Source: Bacteroidota bacterium (GTDB lineage: Bacteria; Bacteroidota; Bacteroidia; Chitinophagales; Chitinophagaceae). Taken from it: a DNA stretch of 40,623 nt. Shown piece by piece: positions 1-6,931 of this stretch (position 1 is its first letter; each line of letters opens with the position of its first letter). A program made the position numbers and the translations under genes. The stretch is taken from positions 1 through 40,623 of the forward strand of contig JABDAZ010000027.1 of assembly GCA_013288945.1 (NCBI GenBank). Reading direction: 5' to 3'. Below the pieces are notes generated by a model. The model made no database searches, was not told where the DNA came from, and was given only the letters and a program-made list of their open reading frames with translations.

Positions 1-285
1 TACTCTGCATCCAAAGCCGCTGTAATTGCGATGACGAAAGTGCAGGGCAAAGAATATGCGGAAACAGGCATCACCATTAATGCCATTGCGCCGGCAGTTA
101 TACAAACCGCTTTGGTTGACGCAATGCCTGCTGAACAAGTAAAATATATGACGGATAAAATACCAATGAAACGTTGCGGCACCTTAGAAGAAGTGGCTGC
201 GATGGCCGCGTTTATTGTATCAGAAGAAAATAGTTTTACTACCGGTTTTACATTTGATTTATCTGGCGGCCGTGCTACTTATTAA
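1..285 (+). CDS. SDR family oxidoreductase, C-terminal part (5' end outside window)
   Basis: The reading frame is open from base 1, so this is the tail of a gene that starts before the window. The first residues read YSASKAAV, which is the YxxxK catalytic motif of classical short-chain dehydrogenases/reductases (Tyr at residue 1, Lys at 5 of the visible part). After it come the usual NAIAPA segment (the N-x-x-x-P-x region after the active site) and an end of the type FDLSGGRATY, common in FabG-like SDRs. The Rossmann nucleotide-binding half is missing only because of the window edge. The next gene, 33 bases downstream on the same strand, is another NAD-dependent dehydrogenase, so the two may be co-transcribed. 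The substrate cannot be told from this fragment. Confidence 0.9.
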   Translation, partial: YSASKAAVIAMTKVQGKEYAETGITINAIAPAVIQTALVDAMPAEQVKYMTDKIPMKRCGTLEEVAAMAAFIVSEENSFTTGFTFDLSGGRATY

Positions 286-318
286 TAAAATTTTCAAGTT
301 TATTATTTAATATTTTTT

Positions 319-1353
319 ATGAATGAAAAAATAGTTCCGCAGGAAATAAGCGTTGGTGTTGTTGGCCTTGGATTAATGGGTTGCAGTATTTGTACATGCT
401 TATTAATGGCCGGCCATACTGTTGTTGCCGTTGCGCCAATTCCAATTGACCTTGATAATGCAGAGAAAAGAATTACAAAACATCTTACAAAATCTATTGA
501 AGAAAAACTTATTAATAATGATTTAAGTTCTTATTTATCGAAATTAAAAATCACAGAAAATTATGGTGATTTAAAAAATTGCAAACTTGTTATCGAATGC
601 ACTATTGAAAATATGGAAATAAAAAAAACAGTTTATAATAACATAGAAAATGTTATTGATAAAGAGGCCTTGCTTGCAAGCAATACGTCAGCCATTCCGA
701 TAAGTATTTTGCAACAGCAAACAAAATTGCCCAATCGTTTTTTCGGATTGCATTGGGCCGAACCATCTCATACAACACGTTTTTTGGAAATTATTTGTGG
801 TGATCAAAGTGATGTTTTGTTAGGAGAATATTTATATGATCTGTCGCATTATTGGATGAAAGAACCAACGCTTGTAAGAAAAGATATTCGTGGATTTATT
901 TCAAACCGGTTGATGTATGCGATGTACCGCGAAGCTTTTTATTTGGTTGAAAATGGCTATGCAACAGTGGAGGATGTTGATCGTGCATGCAGAAATAATG
1001 CTGGTTATTGGATGACATTGGTCGGCGTTTTTGGATGGATGGATCTTACTGGCGTTCCTGCGTATCATACTGTGATGAAAGATTTATTTCCGACACTTTC
1101 AAACAGTATAGAAGTTCCAAAATTAATTGATGATATTGTGAAAGCCGGTGGCAAAGGCGTTTTAAATGCAAAAGGTTTTCATACTTATACAGAAGAAGAA
1201 GCAAAATTGTGGGAAGAAACTTTTACAGAATTCAGTTATGAAATAAGAAAGCTTGCATTAAAATATCCCGAAGATGTTGTGAAGAAAAAATTGGCTAAGA
1301 AACATGCTGAAAAAAATAATGCAGGAAGTAATCTACCTGGCAATGATGCATAA
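319..1353 (+). CDS. 3-hydroxyacyl-CoA dehydrogenase family protein
   Basis: A 344-residue protein with an N-terminal Rossmann motif GLGLMG (residues 16-21) and the HAD-type block LHWAEPSHTTRFLEI. In that block His145 is in the position of the catalytic His of 3-hydroxybutyryl-CoA dehydrogenase, where the usual form is LHFFNP. The C-terminal helical domain contains GFISNRLMYAMYREA and a GGKGVLNAKGF segment, as in the family. It would oxidise a 3-hydroxyacyl substrate with NAD in the cytoplasm. The WAEP variant of the active-site loop suggests a substrate other than a plain fatty acyl-CoA; this is inference. It follows an SDR gene by 33 bases, so a small two-dehydrogenase operon is likely. The ATG at 319 is used because the Rossmann fold begins only 10 residues later. 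Confidence 0.82.
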   Translation: MNEKIVPQEISVGVVGLGLMGCSICTCLLMAGHTVVAVAPIPIDLDNAEKRITKHLTKSIEEKLINNDLSSYLSKLKITENYGDLKNCKLVIECTIENMEIKKTVYNNIENVIDKEALLASNTSAIPISILQQQTKLPNRFFGLHWAEPSHTTRFLEIICGDQSDVLLGEYLYDLSHYWMKEPTLVRKDIRGFISNRLMYAMYREAFYLVENGYATVEDVDRACRNNAGYWMTLVGVFGWMDLTGVPAYHTVMKDLFPTLSNSIEVPKLIDDIVKAGGKGVLNAKGFHTYTEEEAKLWEETFTEFSYEIRKLALKYPEDVVKKKLAKKHAEKNNAGSNLPGNDA

Positions 1354-1415
1354 CCAAAACTGATTCATTTTTTTTATTAATAAATAAACAACTGTTACTT
1401 TTTTAAAAATCATTT

Positions 1416-2450
1416 ATGAGAAATTGTATTGTCATTATCCTTGCATCAATTTTATTTTTTTCCTGTGCGCAAAAAACCGGCGATAAATCTGGTAGCGATA
1501 CAACTGTTGCATCGTATTTTAATTATGGTGATAGCGGCGTGCAATCTGCCGGCGTAAAATTAATTCCCATTAATACGCCCGTTGGAAATTTTAAAGTATG
1601 GACAAAACGTTTTGGAAATAATCCGCGCATAAAAATTTTATTATTACACGGCGGCCCTGCGATGACGCATGAATACATGGAATGTTTTGAAAGTTTTTTT
1701 CCGAAAGAAGGTTTTGAATTTTATGAATATGATCAACTCGGTTCGTATTATAGCGATCAACCGAAAGACAGCAGTTTATGGACAACCGATTGTTTTGTGG
1801 AAGAAGTAGAACAAGTGCGCAAAGCAATTCATGCAGATTCAACAAATTTTTATTTGTTAGGAAATTCATGGGGCGGAATATTAGCGATGCAATATGCATT
1901 GAAATATCAAAGCAACATGAAAGCATTAATAGTTGCCAACATGATGGCAAGCTGCCCGGAATATGGAAAATATGCGGATAGTATTTTGGCAAAACAAATG
2001 GATCCGAAAGTACTTGCAGAAGTAAAAAATTTAGAAGCAAAAGGTGAATATAAAAACCCGCGCTACATGGAATTATTAATACCAAATTTTTATCATGAAC
2101 ATATATGCAGATTGAAAGATTGGCCTGATGCAGTGAACCGTTCTTTGAAACATGCGAACGAAGAAATTTATGTAATGATGCAAGGCCCAAGTGAATTCGG
2201 CATTTCCGGAAGATTGGCAAAATGGGATGTAAAAAATCGTTTGAAAGAAATAAGAATACCTACATTAATGGAAGGCGCCAAGTTTGATACGATGGACCCA
2301 AAAGCAATGGAAGAACAAAGTAAATTAGTGCAGCACGGACGTTTTTTATATTGCCCGAACGGAAGCCATTTATCAATGTGGGATGATCAGCAAGTGTATA
2401 TGAATGGTGTTATAAATTTTATTAAAGATGTAGATCAGAATAAAATGTAA
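1416..2450 (+). CDS. Alpha/beta hydrolase lipoprotein, proline iminopeptidase-like (S33)
   Basis: 344 residues. The N-terminus is a lipoprotein signal with lipobox LFFSC (Cys17), so the mature protein is probably attached to a membrane facing the periplasm or surface. The HGGPA oxyanion-hole motif (residues 78-82) and the following YDQLGS match proline iminopeptidases. The nucleophile elbow is GNSWGG with Ser151. A later FDTMDP segment and the C-terminal NGSHLSMWDD supply plausible catalytic Asp and His. This is the S33 peptidase pattern (removal of N-terminal Pro), but other small-molecule hydrolases share it. It converges on the next gene, and the two share a strong hairpin at 2475-2521. 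Confidence 0.83.
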   Translation: MRNCIVIILASILFFSCAQKTGDKSGSDTTVASYFNYGDSGVQSAGVKLIPINTPVGNFKVWTKRFGNNPRIKILLLHGGPAMTHEYMECFESFFPKEGFEFYEYDQLGSYYSDQPKDSSLWTTDCFVEEVEQVRKAIHADSTNFYLLGNSWGGILAMQYALKYQSNMKALIVANMMASCPEYGKYADSILAKQMDPKVLAEVKNLEAKGEYKNPRYMELLIPNFYHEHICRLKDWPDAVNRSLKHANEEIYVMMQGPSEFGISGRLAKWDVKNRLKEIRIPTLMEGAKFDTMDPKAMEEQSKLVQHGRFLYCPNGSHLSMWDDQQVYMNGVINFIKDVDQNKM

Positions 2451-2474
2451 TTTTTATTTTATTAATGATTTTTA

Positions 2475-2521
2475 AAAACAGCGAAGCCTTTTTATAATTT
2501 ATAAAAAGGCTTCGCTGTTTT
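2475..2521. terminator. Bidirectional hairpin terminator between convergent genes
   Basis: A nearly perfect inverted repeat of about 22 bases per arm: the left arm begins AAAACAGCGAAGCC and the right arm ends GGCTTCGCTGTTTT, meeting around 2498. The arms start with A runs and end with T runs, so either strand gives a stem followed by U. It lies between the stop of the plus-strand hydrolase (2450) and the stop of the minus-strand C45-type gene (2543), where a shared terminator is expected. Confidence 0.9.
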
Positions 2522-2542
2522 ATTTATTAATGTTTTTAGAAA

Positions 2543-3943
2543 TTATTTTTTTGCAGTAAACAAAGTCCACGGATATGAAATCATATTTTTTAAATACAAA
2601 GATTGCCATTCGTATTCTGGATGAAGTTTATAAAATTCTGCGCCGATAAAACTTTCTCCGCATGGATGGCCCATGTGCGCCCAAAATTGCATTTTGCCTG
2701 CAAGTGCCGCCGTTACTACTTTTCCCTGAACCGCGCCCATTGGATCGAATGGTTTGCAATCCCATTCCGGGCAGCCTTTTGGATCTTCTTCAATGTGGCC
2801 GCAAATTACGCAGCGGTTGTTTGCGTTTTTATTTTGCGTTGCATCTTTATGATCGCCTTCTACTTTTTTACTGCTTTCTGCATCCAGCTTTCCTTTGAGA
2901 TCAACAATTACTAATTGTTCCATTCTTAACTTTCTTGCGTTAGGTGATGTGGTTGAATCTTTCGTATCAAACGTCGTTTCTTTTGCAATCAATTCCGGAT
3001 CGCTAGCAAAGTTTGATCCTATCATTGCTGTGTCTTTGCTTCTCCAAACGCGATGATATTTTAAACCCAATTCCAATTTCGCAACTTCATTTGTTTTTGT
3101 ATCGCCGATTAGCCAGTCGTTTGCATAGCCGCCATTATTTCCCGTTACAAAAATTTTTATCACATCGTCAATGCTGTTACTATATTGACAAGCTTTTCTT
3201 GCACGAACAAATTCCGGAATGGCAGTTGAATCAAAACCCTGGAATTGTGTAATCGTTGTTTCAGTTATTAGTATACCATTTGCAGTTATCACAAAATCAT
3301 CTCCGCTATGAATAAAGCCTGGCATGCAATCCATCATAATATGGTTTCCTTTTGTTGGAACAATATCGGCAATCACATTCCAATGTTGCCCCCAAATATA
3401 TTCCGTCCAGTTGTTGTGCGCCATCACAATTTTTCCATCTTTTGTATAGCTTCCTGTTGCAATAAAAGCGCTGCAATTTCCCGGCGCTTTATTATCGCCG
3501 CTGTGCGCTTTTGCTGCATTCATTATTTCAGGCACATAATAAAAAGCCAATTCTTCCAAGGCATTATATGCAGCCACATCCAAACTGTCATAATTTTTTT
3601 TCTGCGCGTGCAAGCCACTTACAATTCCATTAATCTCATCTTTATATTCCCGATCTATATTTTTCCATATAAAACTTTTTGCAGCATTTCTGAAAAATTG
3701 CCAGTCGTAATTTGTTTCATGCTTTAACCAATAAGCAACTGCGCGCATCGTGGTATCAATTTCATTGGCAGCCAGAAAGCCATGCTGGTAGCCAATTGTA
3801 GCCGGCGAACCTTCGAGGTGCAAATAAATCCATCCCGATTTATCTTCGCGCGAAGATTTTGCAAGCCGCGGATCTTTGTGATTGTTTGCAAATAAAAATT
3901 GAGCGATTAATAATGCAATGCATGCAGAAAATAAAAATTTCAT
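2543..3943 (-). CDS. C45 / phospholipase B-like N-terminal-nucleophile hydrolase, exported
   Basis: 466 residues with a cleavable-type signal peptide (MKFLFSACIALLIAQFLFA). Near residue 156 the motif GNCSAF carries Cys157, the expected N-terminal nucleophile released by self-cleavage in the C45 (acyl-CoA:6-aminopenicillanate acyltransferase) and phospholipase B-like families. It is followed by GKIVMAHNNWTEY, ANDWLIGDTKTNEVAKLELG and GSNFA blocks seen in these proteins. It likely hydrolyses an amide or ester bond in the periplasm or outside the cell; the substrate is unknown. The C-terminal third contains a C-x2-C and further Cys residues (RCVICGH, GCPEWDCKPF) that could form disulfides or bind metal. 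It stands alone on the minus strand between convergent and divergent neighbours. Confidence 0.75.
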   Translation of the reverse strand: MKFLFSACIALLIAQFLFANNHKDPRLAKSSREDKSGWIYLHLEGSPATIGYQHGFLAANEIDTTMRAVAYWLKHETNYDWQFFRNAAKSFIWKNIDREYKDEINGIVSGLHAQKKNYDSLDVAAYNALEELAFYYVPEIMNAAKAHSGDNKAPGNCSAFIATGSYTKDGKIVMAHNNWTEYIWGQHWNVIADIVPTKGNHIMMDCMPGFIHSGDDFVITANGILITETTITQFQGFDSTAIPEFVRARKACQYSNSIDDVIKIFVTGNNGGYANDWLIGDTKTNEVAKLELGLKYHRVWRSKDTAMIGSNFASDPELIAKETTFDTKDSTTSPNARKLRMEQLVIVDLKGKLDAESSKKVEGDHKDATQNKNANNRCVICGHIEEDPKGCPEWDCKPFDPMGAVQGKVVTAALAGKMQFWAHMGHPCGESFIGAEFYKLHPEYEWQSLYLKNMISYPWTLFTAKK

Positions 3944-4110
3944 AACAGTTAGTTTTTATATTTTGGCTGAATAAATTTATTAATAAACTTATTTACCTAA
4001 GCTACTGAAAATTTATAAGTTTATAAAAACTAAAACACTCGAATGCGTCATTAATAAATTGTAACAATCTTCTTTTTTTGTTGTTATTAATCCATCAAAA
4101 ATTTACGTGT

Positions 4111-4118
4111 TAACTTTA
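4111..4118 (+). promoter_or_regulatory. Possible -7 promoter element (TAACTTTA)
   Basis: TAACTTTA differs from the Bacteroidetes -7 consensus TAnnTTTG at one base and lies 27 bases before the FMN reductase start. No clear TTTG element is seen 19-21 bases upstream, so this is weak. The same octamer occurs on the minus strand ahead of gltB at 11525-11532. Confidence 0.3.
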
Positions 4119-4144
4119 CATTTATTTTTAAAAAATTATTTTAC

Positions 4145-4717
4145 ATGTACAAATTGAAAATCATATCATCAACAGTAAGGCCGGGAAGAAAAGGAACAGC
4201 AATCGGAAAATGGATTGCAGAACTCGCACAAAAAACAGGAAATTTTGAAACAGAATTTATTGATCTCGGCGAATTGAATCTGCCATTAATGAATGAAGCC
4301 ATTCATCCGGTAATGAAACAATACGAACACAACCACACCAAACAATGGAGCAAAAAAATTGAAGAAGCAGATGCTTTTATTTTCGTAACTGCTGAGTATG
4401 ATTACAGTTATCCTGCGTCGTTAAAAAATGCGTTGGAATATTTGGTGCACGAATGGGCTTACAAACCTGCGGGCATTGTAAGCTACTCTGCTGGCGCGTT
4501 TGCGGGCGTTCGTGCGGTAATGAGTTTGAAACAGGATTTGCTTTCTTTAAAAACAATTGCCGTTCATGAAGCGGTAAATATTCCGATGGTTAATCAACTT
4601 TTTAATGAAGATGGTTTGTTTACAACCAATGAACAAATTGAAAAAAATGCAGCGATTTTATTGCAACAATTACTCCGCTGGACAAAAGGAATGAAAGTGA
4701 TTAAAGAAGACAAATAG
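4145..4717 (+). CDS. NADPH-dependent FMN reductase (flavodoxin-like fold)
   Basis: 190 residues. The N-terminal STVRPGRKGTAIGKWI segment is the phosphate-binding loop of the NADPH-dependent FMN reductase family. TAEYDYSYPASLKNALEYL is the conserved flavin-binding loop that also forms the dimer interface. It would reduce FMN, quinones or azo compounds with NADPH in the cytoplasm. The length is typical of the family. It is a single gene with its own upstream region, convergent with gltD, and is followed by about 360 bases of repeats rather than a simple terminator. The physiological substrate cannot be told. Confidence 0.87.
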   Translation: MYKLKIISSTVRPGRKGTAIGKWIAELAQKTGNFETEFIDLGELNLPLMNEAIHPVMKQYEHNHTKQWSKKIEEADAFIFVTAEYDYSYPASLKNALEYLVHEWAYKPAGIVSYSAGAFAGVRAVMSLKQDLLSLKTIAVHEAVNIPMVNQLFNEDGLFTTNEQIEKNAAILLQQLLRWTKGMKVIKEDK

Positions 4718-4718
4718 T

Positions 4719-4860
4719 AATTTGAAAATTTGAAAATGTGGAAATTTGAAAATGTAAATGCAAAGCCACAAATGTGTAGATTAATAAGCAATTTGAAAAT
4801 TTGAAAATGTGGAAATTTGAAAATGTGAATGCTAAGCCGCAGATGGCCGATTAAAAAATT
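4719..4860. repeat. Two tandem copies of an AATTTGAAAATTTGAAAATG repeat
   Basis: Two units in direct orientation, starting at 4719 and 4790. Each begins AATTTGAAAATTTGAAAATG, continues with GTGGAAATTTGAAAATGT and ends in a segment with AAGCC(A/G)CA. The words AATTTG and GAAAATG are themselves repeated inside each unit. A third, more diverged unit begins at 4970. Such A/T-rich intergenic repeats are frequent in Bacteroidetes genomes (general knowledge). Confidence 0.8.
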
Positions 4861-4910
4861 TAATAATCCAGTAATTCATTAATCTAAAAAATCTGAATAA
4901 AGAATTAAAT

Positions 4911-4935
4911 GCACAAGTGTGCGACGCCACAAATG
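4911..4935 (+). repeat. Dispersed GTACAAG-type element, copy A
   Basis: Core GCACAAGTGTGCGACGC then CACAAATG, oriented on the plus strand. It is one of seven copies in the window (see 6652, 14089, 20750, 23344, 25922, 32823). This is the only copy not in the leader region of a co-directional gene; it lies between the two convergent genes nqr-like (ends 4717) and gltD (ends 5077). Confidence 0.85.
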
Positions 4936-4969
4936 ATCATTAATGAACTAAATGATCGGACAATAATTT

Positions 4970-5030
4970 AATTTGAAAATTTGAAGATGCGGAAATTTTA
5001 AAATGAAAATACAAAGCCGCAGATTCAAAG
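4970..5030. repeat. Third, diverged copy of the AATTTGAAAATTTG repeat
   Basis: AATTTGAAAATTTGAAGATG followed by CGGAAATTTTAAAATG and ACAAAGCCGCAGAT. It matches the two units at 4719-4860 in order and spacing with several substitutions. Its 3' segment AAGCCGCAGAT supplies the left arm of the hairpin at 5014-5056. Confidence 0.7.
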
Positions 5031-5056
5031 ATTTAAAGTCTGCGCATCTGCGGCTT
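5014..5056. terminator. Hairpin between convergent FMN reductase and gltD
   Basis: Perfect inverted repeat AAGCCGCAGAT (5014-5024) and ATCTGCGGCTT (5046-5056) with a 21-base loop. It is followed on the plus strand by AAAAATTTT and on the minus strand by TGTATTTTCATTTT. It lies 21 bases past the gltD stop and plausibly terminates gltD. GCCGCAGA/TCTGCGGC words also build the hairpin at 32567-32626. Confidence 0.65.
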
Positions 5057-5076
5057 AAAAATTTTATTAATAAATT

Positions 5077-6546
5077 TTATACAGTCACCAATCCGTGATC
5101 TTTTGTTTCTAATAATGAAACGCCCATTAAATGTTCATCCACTTTTCTTGCGCATTCGCGGCCTTCGCTGATTGCCCAAACTACTAACGATTGCCCGCGG
5201 CGCATATCACCGGCGGCAAATATTTTATTAATGTTTGTCTGGTATAATTTTTCTGAAGCTTTTACATTTCCTCTTTCATCCAATTCAACATCGAGCTGAT
5301 GTATTAATCCCTGGTGCTGCGGATGCACAAAACCCATCGCCAACAAAGCAAGCTCACAAGGAATTTCGCGTTCCGTGCCGGCGACTTCTACAAAATGTGC
5401 GGGCTTATTATCATCAGTAAATTTCCACTCGAGCGCAACAATTTTTAAGGCTTTTAAATTTCCATTTTCATCGCCAATAAATTCTTTAGTTGCAATTGCC
5501 CAATCACGGTGCGCGCCTTCTTCGTGTGATGATGTGCTTTTTAATAACATCGGAAACGTTGGCCACGGCATGAATGAAGTCCGCTCGTGTGGCGGCTTTG
5601 GAAGCAATTCAAATTGAGTAACCGATGTTGCTTTATGCCGGTTTGATGTGCCAACGCAATCACTACCTGTATCGCCGCCGCCGATTACAACTACATTTTT
5701 TCCGGTAGCAAAAACATCTTCACCGTCCACTTTTTTATTACTAACACGTTTGTTTTGTTGCTTCAAAAAATCCATCGCATAATAAACGCCTTTCAATTCC
5801 CTTCCGGGAATCGGCAAATTTCTTGGAATGGTCGAACCGCCTGCAAGAACAATTGCATGGAACTCGCGCAGCAAATCATTAATGCTTACATCCGTTCCAA
5901 CATTCGCATTGCATTTAAAAATCACGCCTTCATCTTCCATCAATTTTATGCGGCGATCAACAACCCATTTTTCCAATTTAAAATCAGGAATTCCATAACG
6001 CAATAATCCGCCGGGCGCATCATCGCGTTCAAAAACAGTAACTGTATGTCCTGCATAATTTAATTGCGCAGCAGCGGCCAATCCCGCAGGGCCGGAACCA
6101 ACAACAGCCACTTTTTTTCCGCTTCTTATATTTGGTTTTTTTGTCTTTACAAAATTCTTTTCAAAAGCAATTTCAATAATATGTTTTTCTATTTCTTCAA
6201 TCGCAATGGCAGGTTGATTAATGCCAAGCACACAACTGCTTTCGCATGGCGCAGGACAAATGCGGCCTGTGAACTCCGGAAAATTATTTGTTGATGAAAG
6301 AATTTCGTACGCTTCTTCAAACTGTTTGTGATACACTGCATCATTAAATTCAGGAATCACATTTCCCAACGGGCAACCGTGATGGCAAAACGGAACGCCG
6401 CAATCCATGCAGCGCGCAGCTTGCTGGTTAAGCTTTTCAGGAGAATACGGCAATACAAATTCATTGTAATCATTTCTTCTTTCTTCCACCGCACGCTTTG
6501 CAGGAAGCTCTCTTGTAAATTCTAAAAACCCTGTTGGTTTACCCAT
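5077..6546 (-). CDS. gltD: Glutamate synthase (NADPH) small subunit
   Basis: 489 residues, the usual length for the GltD beta subunit. It passes electrons from NADPH through FAD and iron-sulfur clusters to the large subunit, which makes glutamate from 2-oxoglutarate and glutamine. Cys46, Cys49, Cys54 and Cys58 (CMDCGVPFCHHGC) and the later CPAPCESSCVLG form the two-cluster ferredoxin-like domain. GSGPAGLAAA near residue 151 is the FAD fold, GGGDTGSDCVG is the NADPH fold, and AAGDMRRGQSLVVWAISEGR is the C-terminal FAD motif. ATG at 6546 is chosen over an in-frame GTG at 6549. It is downstream of gltB on the same strand but separated from it by 385 bases that hold a gltB fragment and two repeats, an unusually large gap for this pair. 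Confidence 0.96.
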   Translation of the reverse strand: MGKPTGFLEFTRELPAKRAVEERRNDYNEFVLPYSPEKLNQQAARCMDCGVPFCHHGCPLGNVIPEFNDAVYHKQFEEAYEILSSTNNFPEFTGRICPAPCESSCVLGINQPAIAIEEIEKHIIEIAFEKNFVKTKKPNIRSGKKVAVVGSGPAGLAAAAQLNYAGHTVTVFERDDAPGGLLRYGIPDFKLEKWVVDRRIKLMEDEGVIFKCNANVGTDVSINDLLREFHAIVLAGGSTIPRNLPIPGRELKGVYYAMDFLKQQNKRVSNKKVDGEDVFATGKNVVVIGGGDTGSDCVGTSNRHKATSVTQFELLPKPPHERTSFMPWPTFPMLLKSTSSHEEGAHRDWAIATKEFIGDENGNLKALKIVALEWKFTDDNKPAHFVEVAGTEREIPCELALLAMGFVHPQHQGLIHQLDVELDERGNVKASEKLYQTNINKIFAAGDMRRGQSLVVWAISEGRECARKVDEHLMGVSLLETKDHGLVTV

Positions 6547-6651
6547 CACATGTTTGATTTACGATGTACGATTGTAGATTTTTCTAAATCATACCATCAT
6601 TATAAATAGTTAGTTTTTATTTGTACTGAACATTTGTTCATTAATCATCTT

Positions 6652-6673
6652 CATTGGCGTCGCACACTTTTAC
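6652..6673 (-). repeat. Dispersed GTACAAG-type element, copy B
   Basis: On the minus strand the core reads GTAAAAGTGTGCGACGC then CAATG. It has one substitution (C to A at position 4) and a small deletion compared with the other copies. It lies 105 bases upstream of gltD in gltD's direction. The flanks also match the family: CCGAATAAAGAAC on the upstream side and ATTAATGAACAAATG downstream. Confidence 0.8.
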
Positions 6674-6748
6674 ATTTGTTCTTTATTCGGCGTTTCAATT
6701 ATTTTATTTTCGCATACATGTGAAAGCTATTCAAATCAATTTTCATTA

Positions 6749-6850
6749 TTAATGATTAACGACTTTGCTTTTTTGCCGTAAATTTTTTTTATAACGTTTC
6801 AAAAAAATTTTGTAAAAATTTTTTAATTGATTATCAAAATCATCCGGCAT
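6749..6850 (-). pseudogene. Decayed duplicate of the gltB 3' end
   Basis: The minus strand encodes 33 residues, M-P then DDFDNQLKNFYKIFLKRYKK, then NLRQKSKVVNH and a stop. The true GltB C-terminus reads DDFDNQLKNFVKVFPKDYKK then VLQEKKAKSSIVNN and a stop. The nucleotide match (ATTGATTATCAAAATCATCC at 6826-6845 and again at 7019-7038) confirms a duplication. The fragment lies just downstream of gltB on the same strand. It has no other GltB domain and looks like a relic of a local tandem duplication, not a functional peptide. Confidence 0.85.
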
Positions 6851-6870
6851 ATTTTTTACATTCCCGTCGT

Positions 6871-6900
6871 GCATTCTCCGGCATAAATGCCGGAGCTAGT
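6871..6900. repeat. GCATTCTCCG hairpin repeat, copy 1
   Basis: GCATT followed by the perfect inverted repeat CTCCGGCAT/ATGCCGGAG (6876-6895), then CTAGTCAAAA. A second copy at 16704-16737 shares GCATTCTCCG and (C/T)AGTCAAAA, but its stem differs on both sides so that pairing is kept. It lies 32 bases past the gltB stop and could act as a gltB terminator or RNA-stabilising hairpin. Confidence 0.75.
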
Positions 6901-6931
6901 CAAAACATTATTAATTACTAATTATTAATCC

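Larger units (their letters stand above)
4718..5076. other. Gene-free stretch: repeats and a hairpin
   Basis: No gene is supported here. The stretch holds three copies of a roughly 60-70 base A/T-rich repeat (from 4719, 4790 and 4970), one copy of the GTACAAG-type element at 4911, several ATTAAT palindromes, and a perfect 11-base inverted repeat at 5014-5056 that can end transcription from both convergent neighbours. Confidence 0.8.
6547..6931. other. gltB-gltD intergenic stretch
   Basis: This 385-base gap holds, in minus-strand order after gltB, the CTCCGGCAT hairpin repeat (6871-6900), a decayed copy of the gltB 3' end (6749-6850) and copy B of the dispersed element (6652-6673). No functional gene is supported. 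The gap may arise from a tandem duplication of the gltB end that has mostly decayed. Confidence 0.8.

Noticed and set aside
1591..2220. A 209-codon minus-strand frame inside the alpha/beta hydrolase gene
   Set aside because: It is the antisense shadow of a gene with clear lipobox and GxSxG motifs; its own protein is low complexity and Cys/Leu-rich without a family pattern.
4719..5030. CRISPR array
   Set aside because: The units are few, diverged, A/T-rich and not separated by unique equal-length spacers, and no cas genes are nearby.
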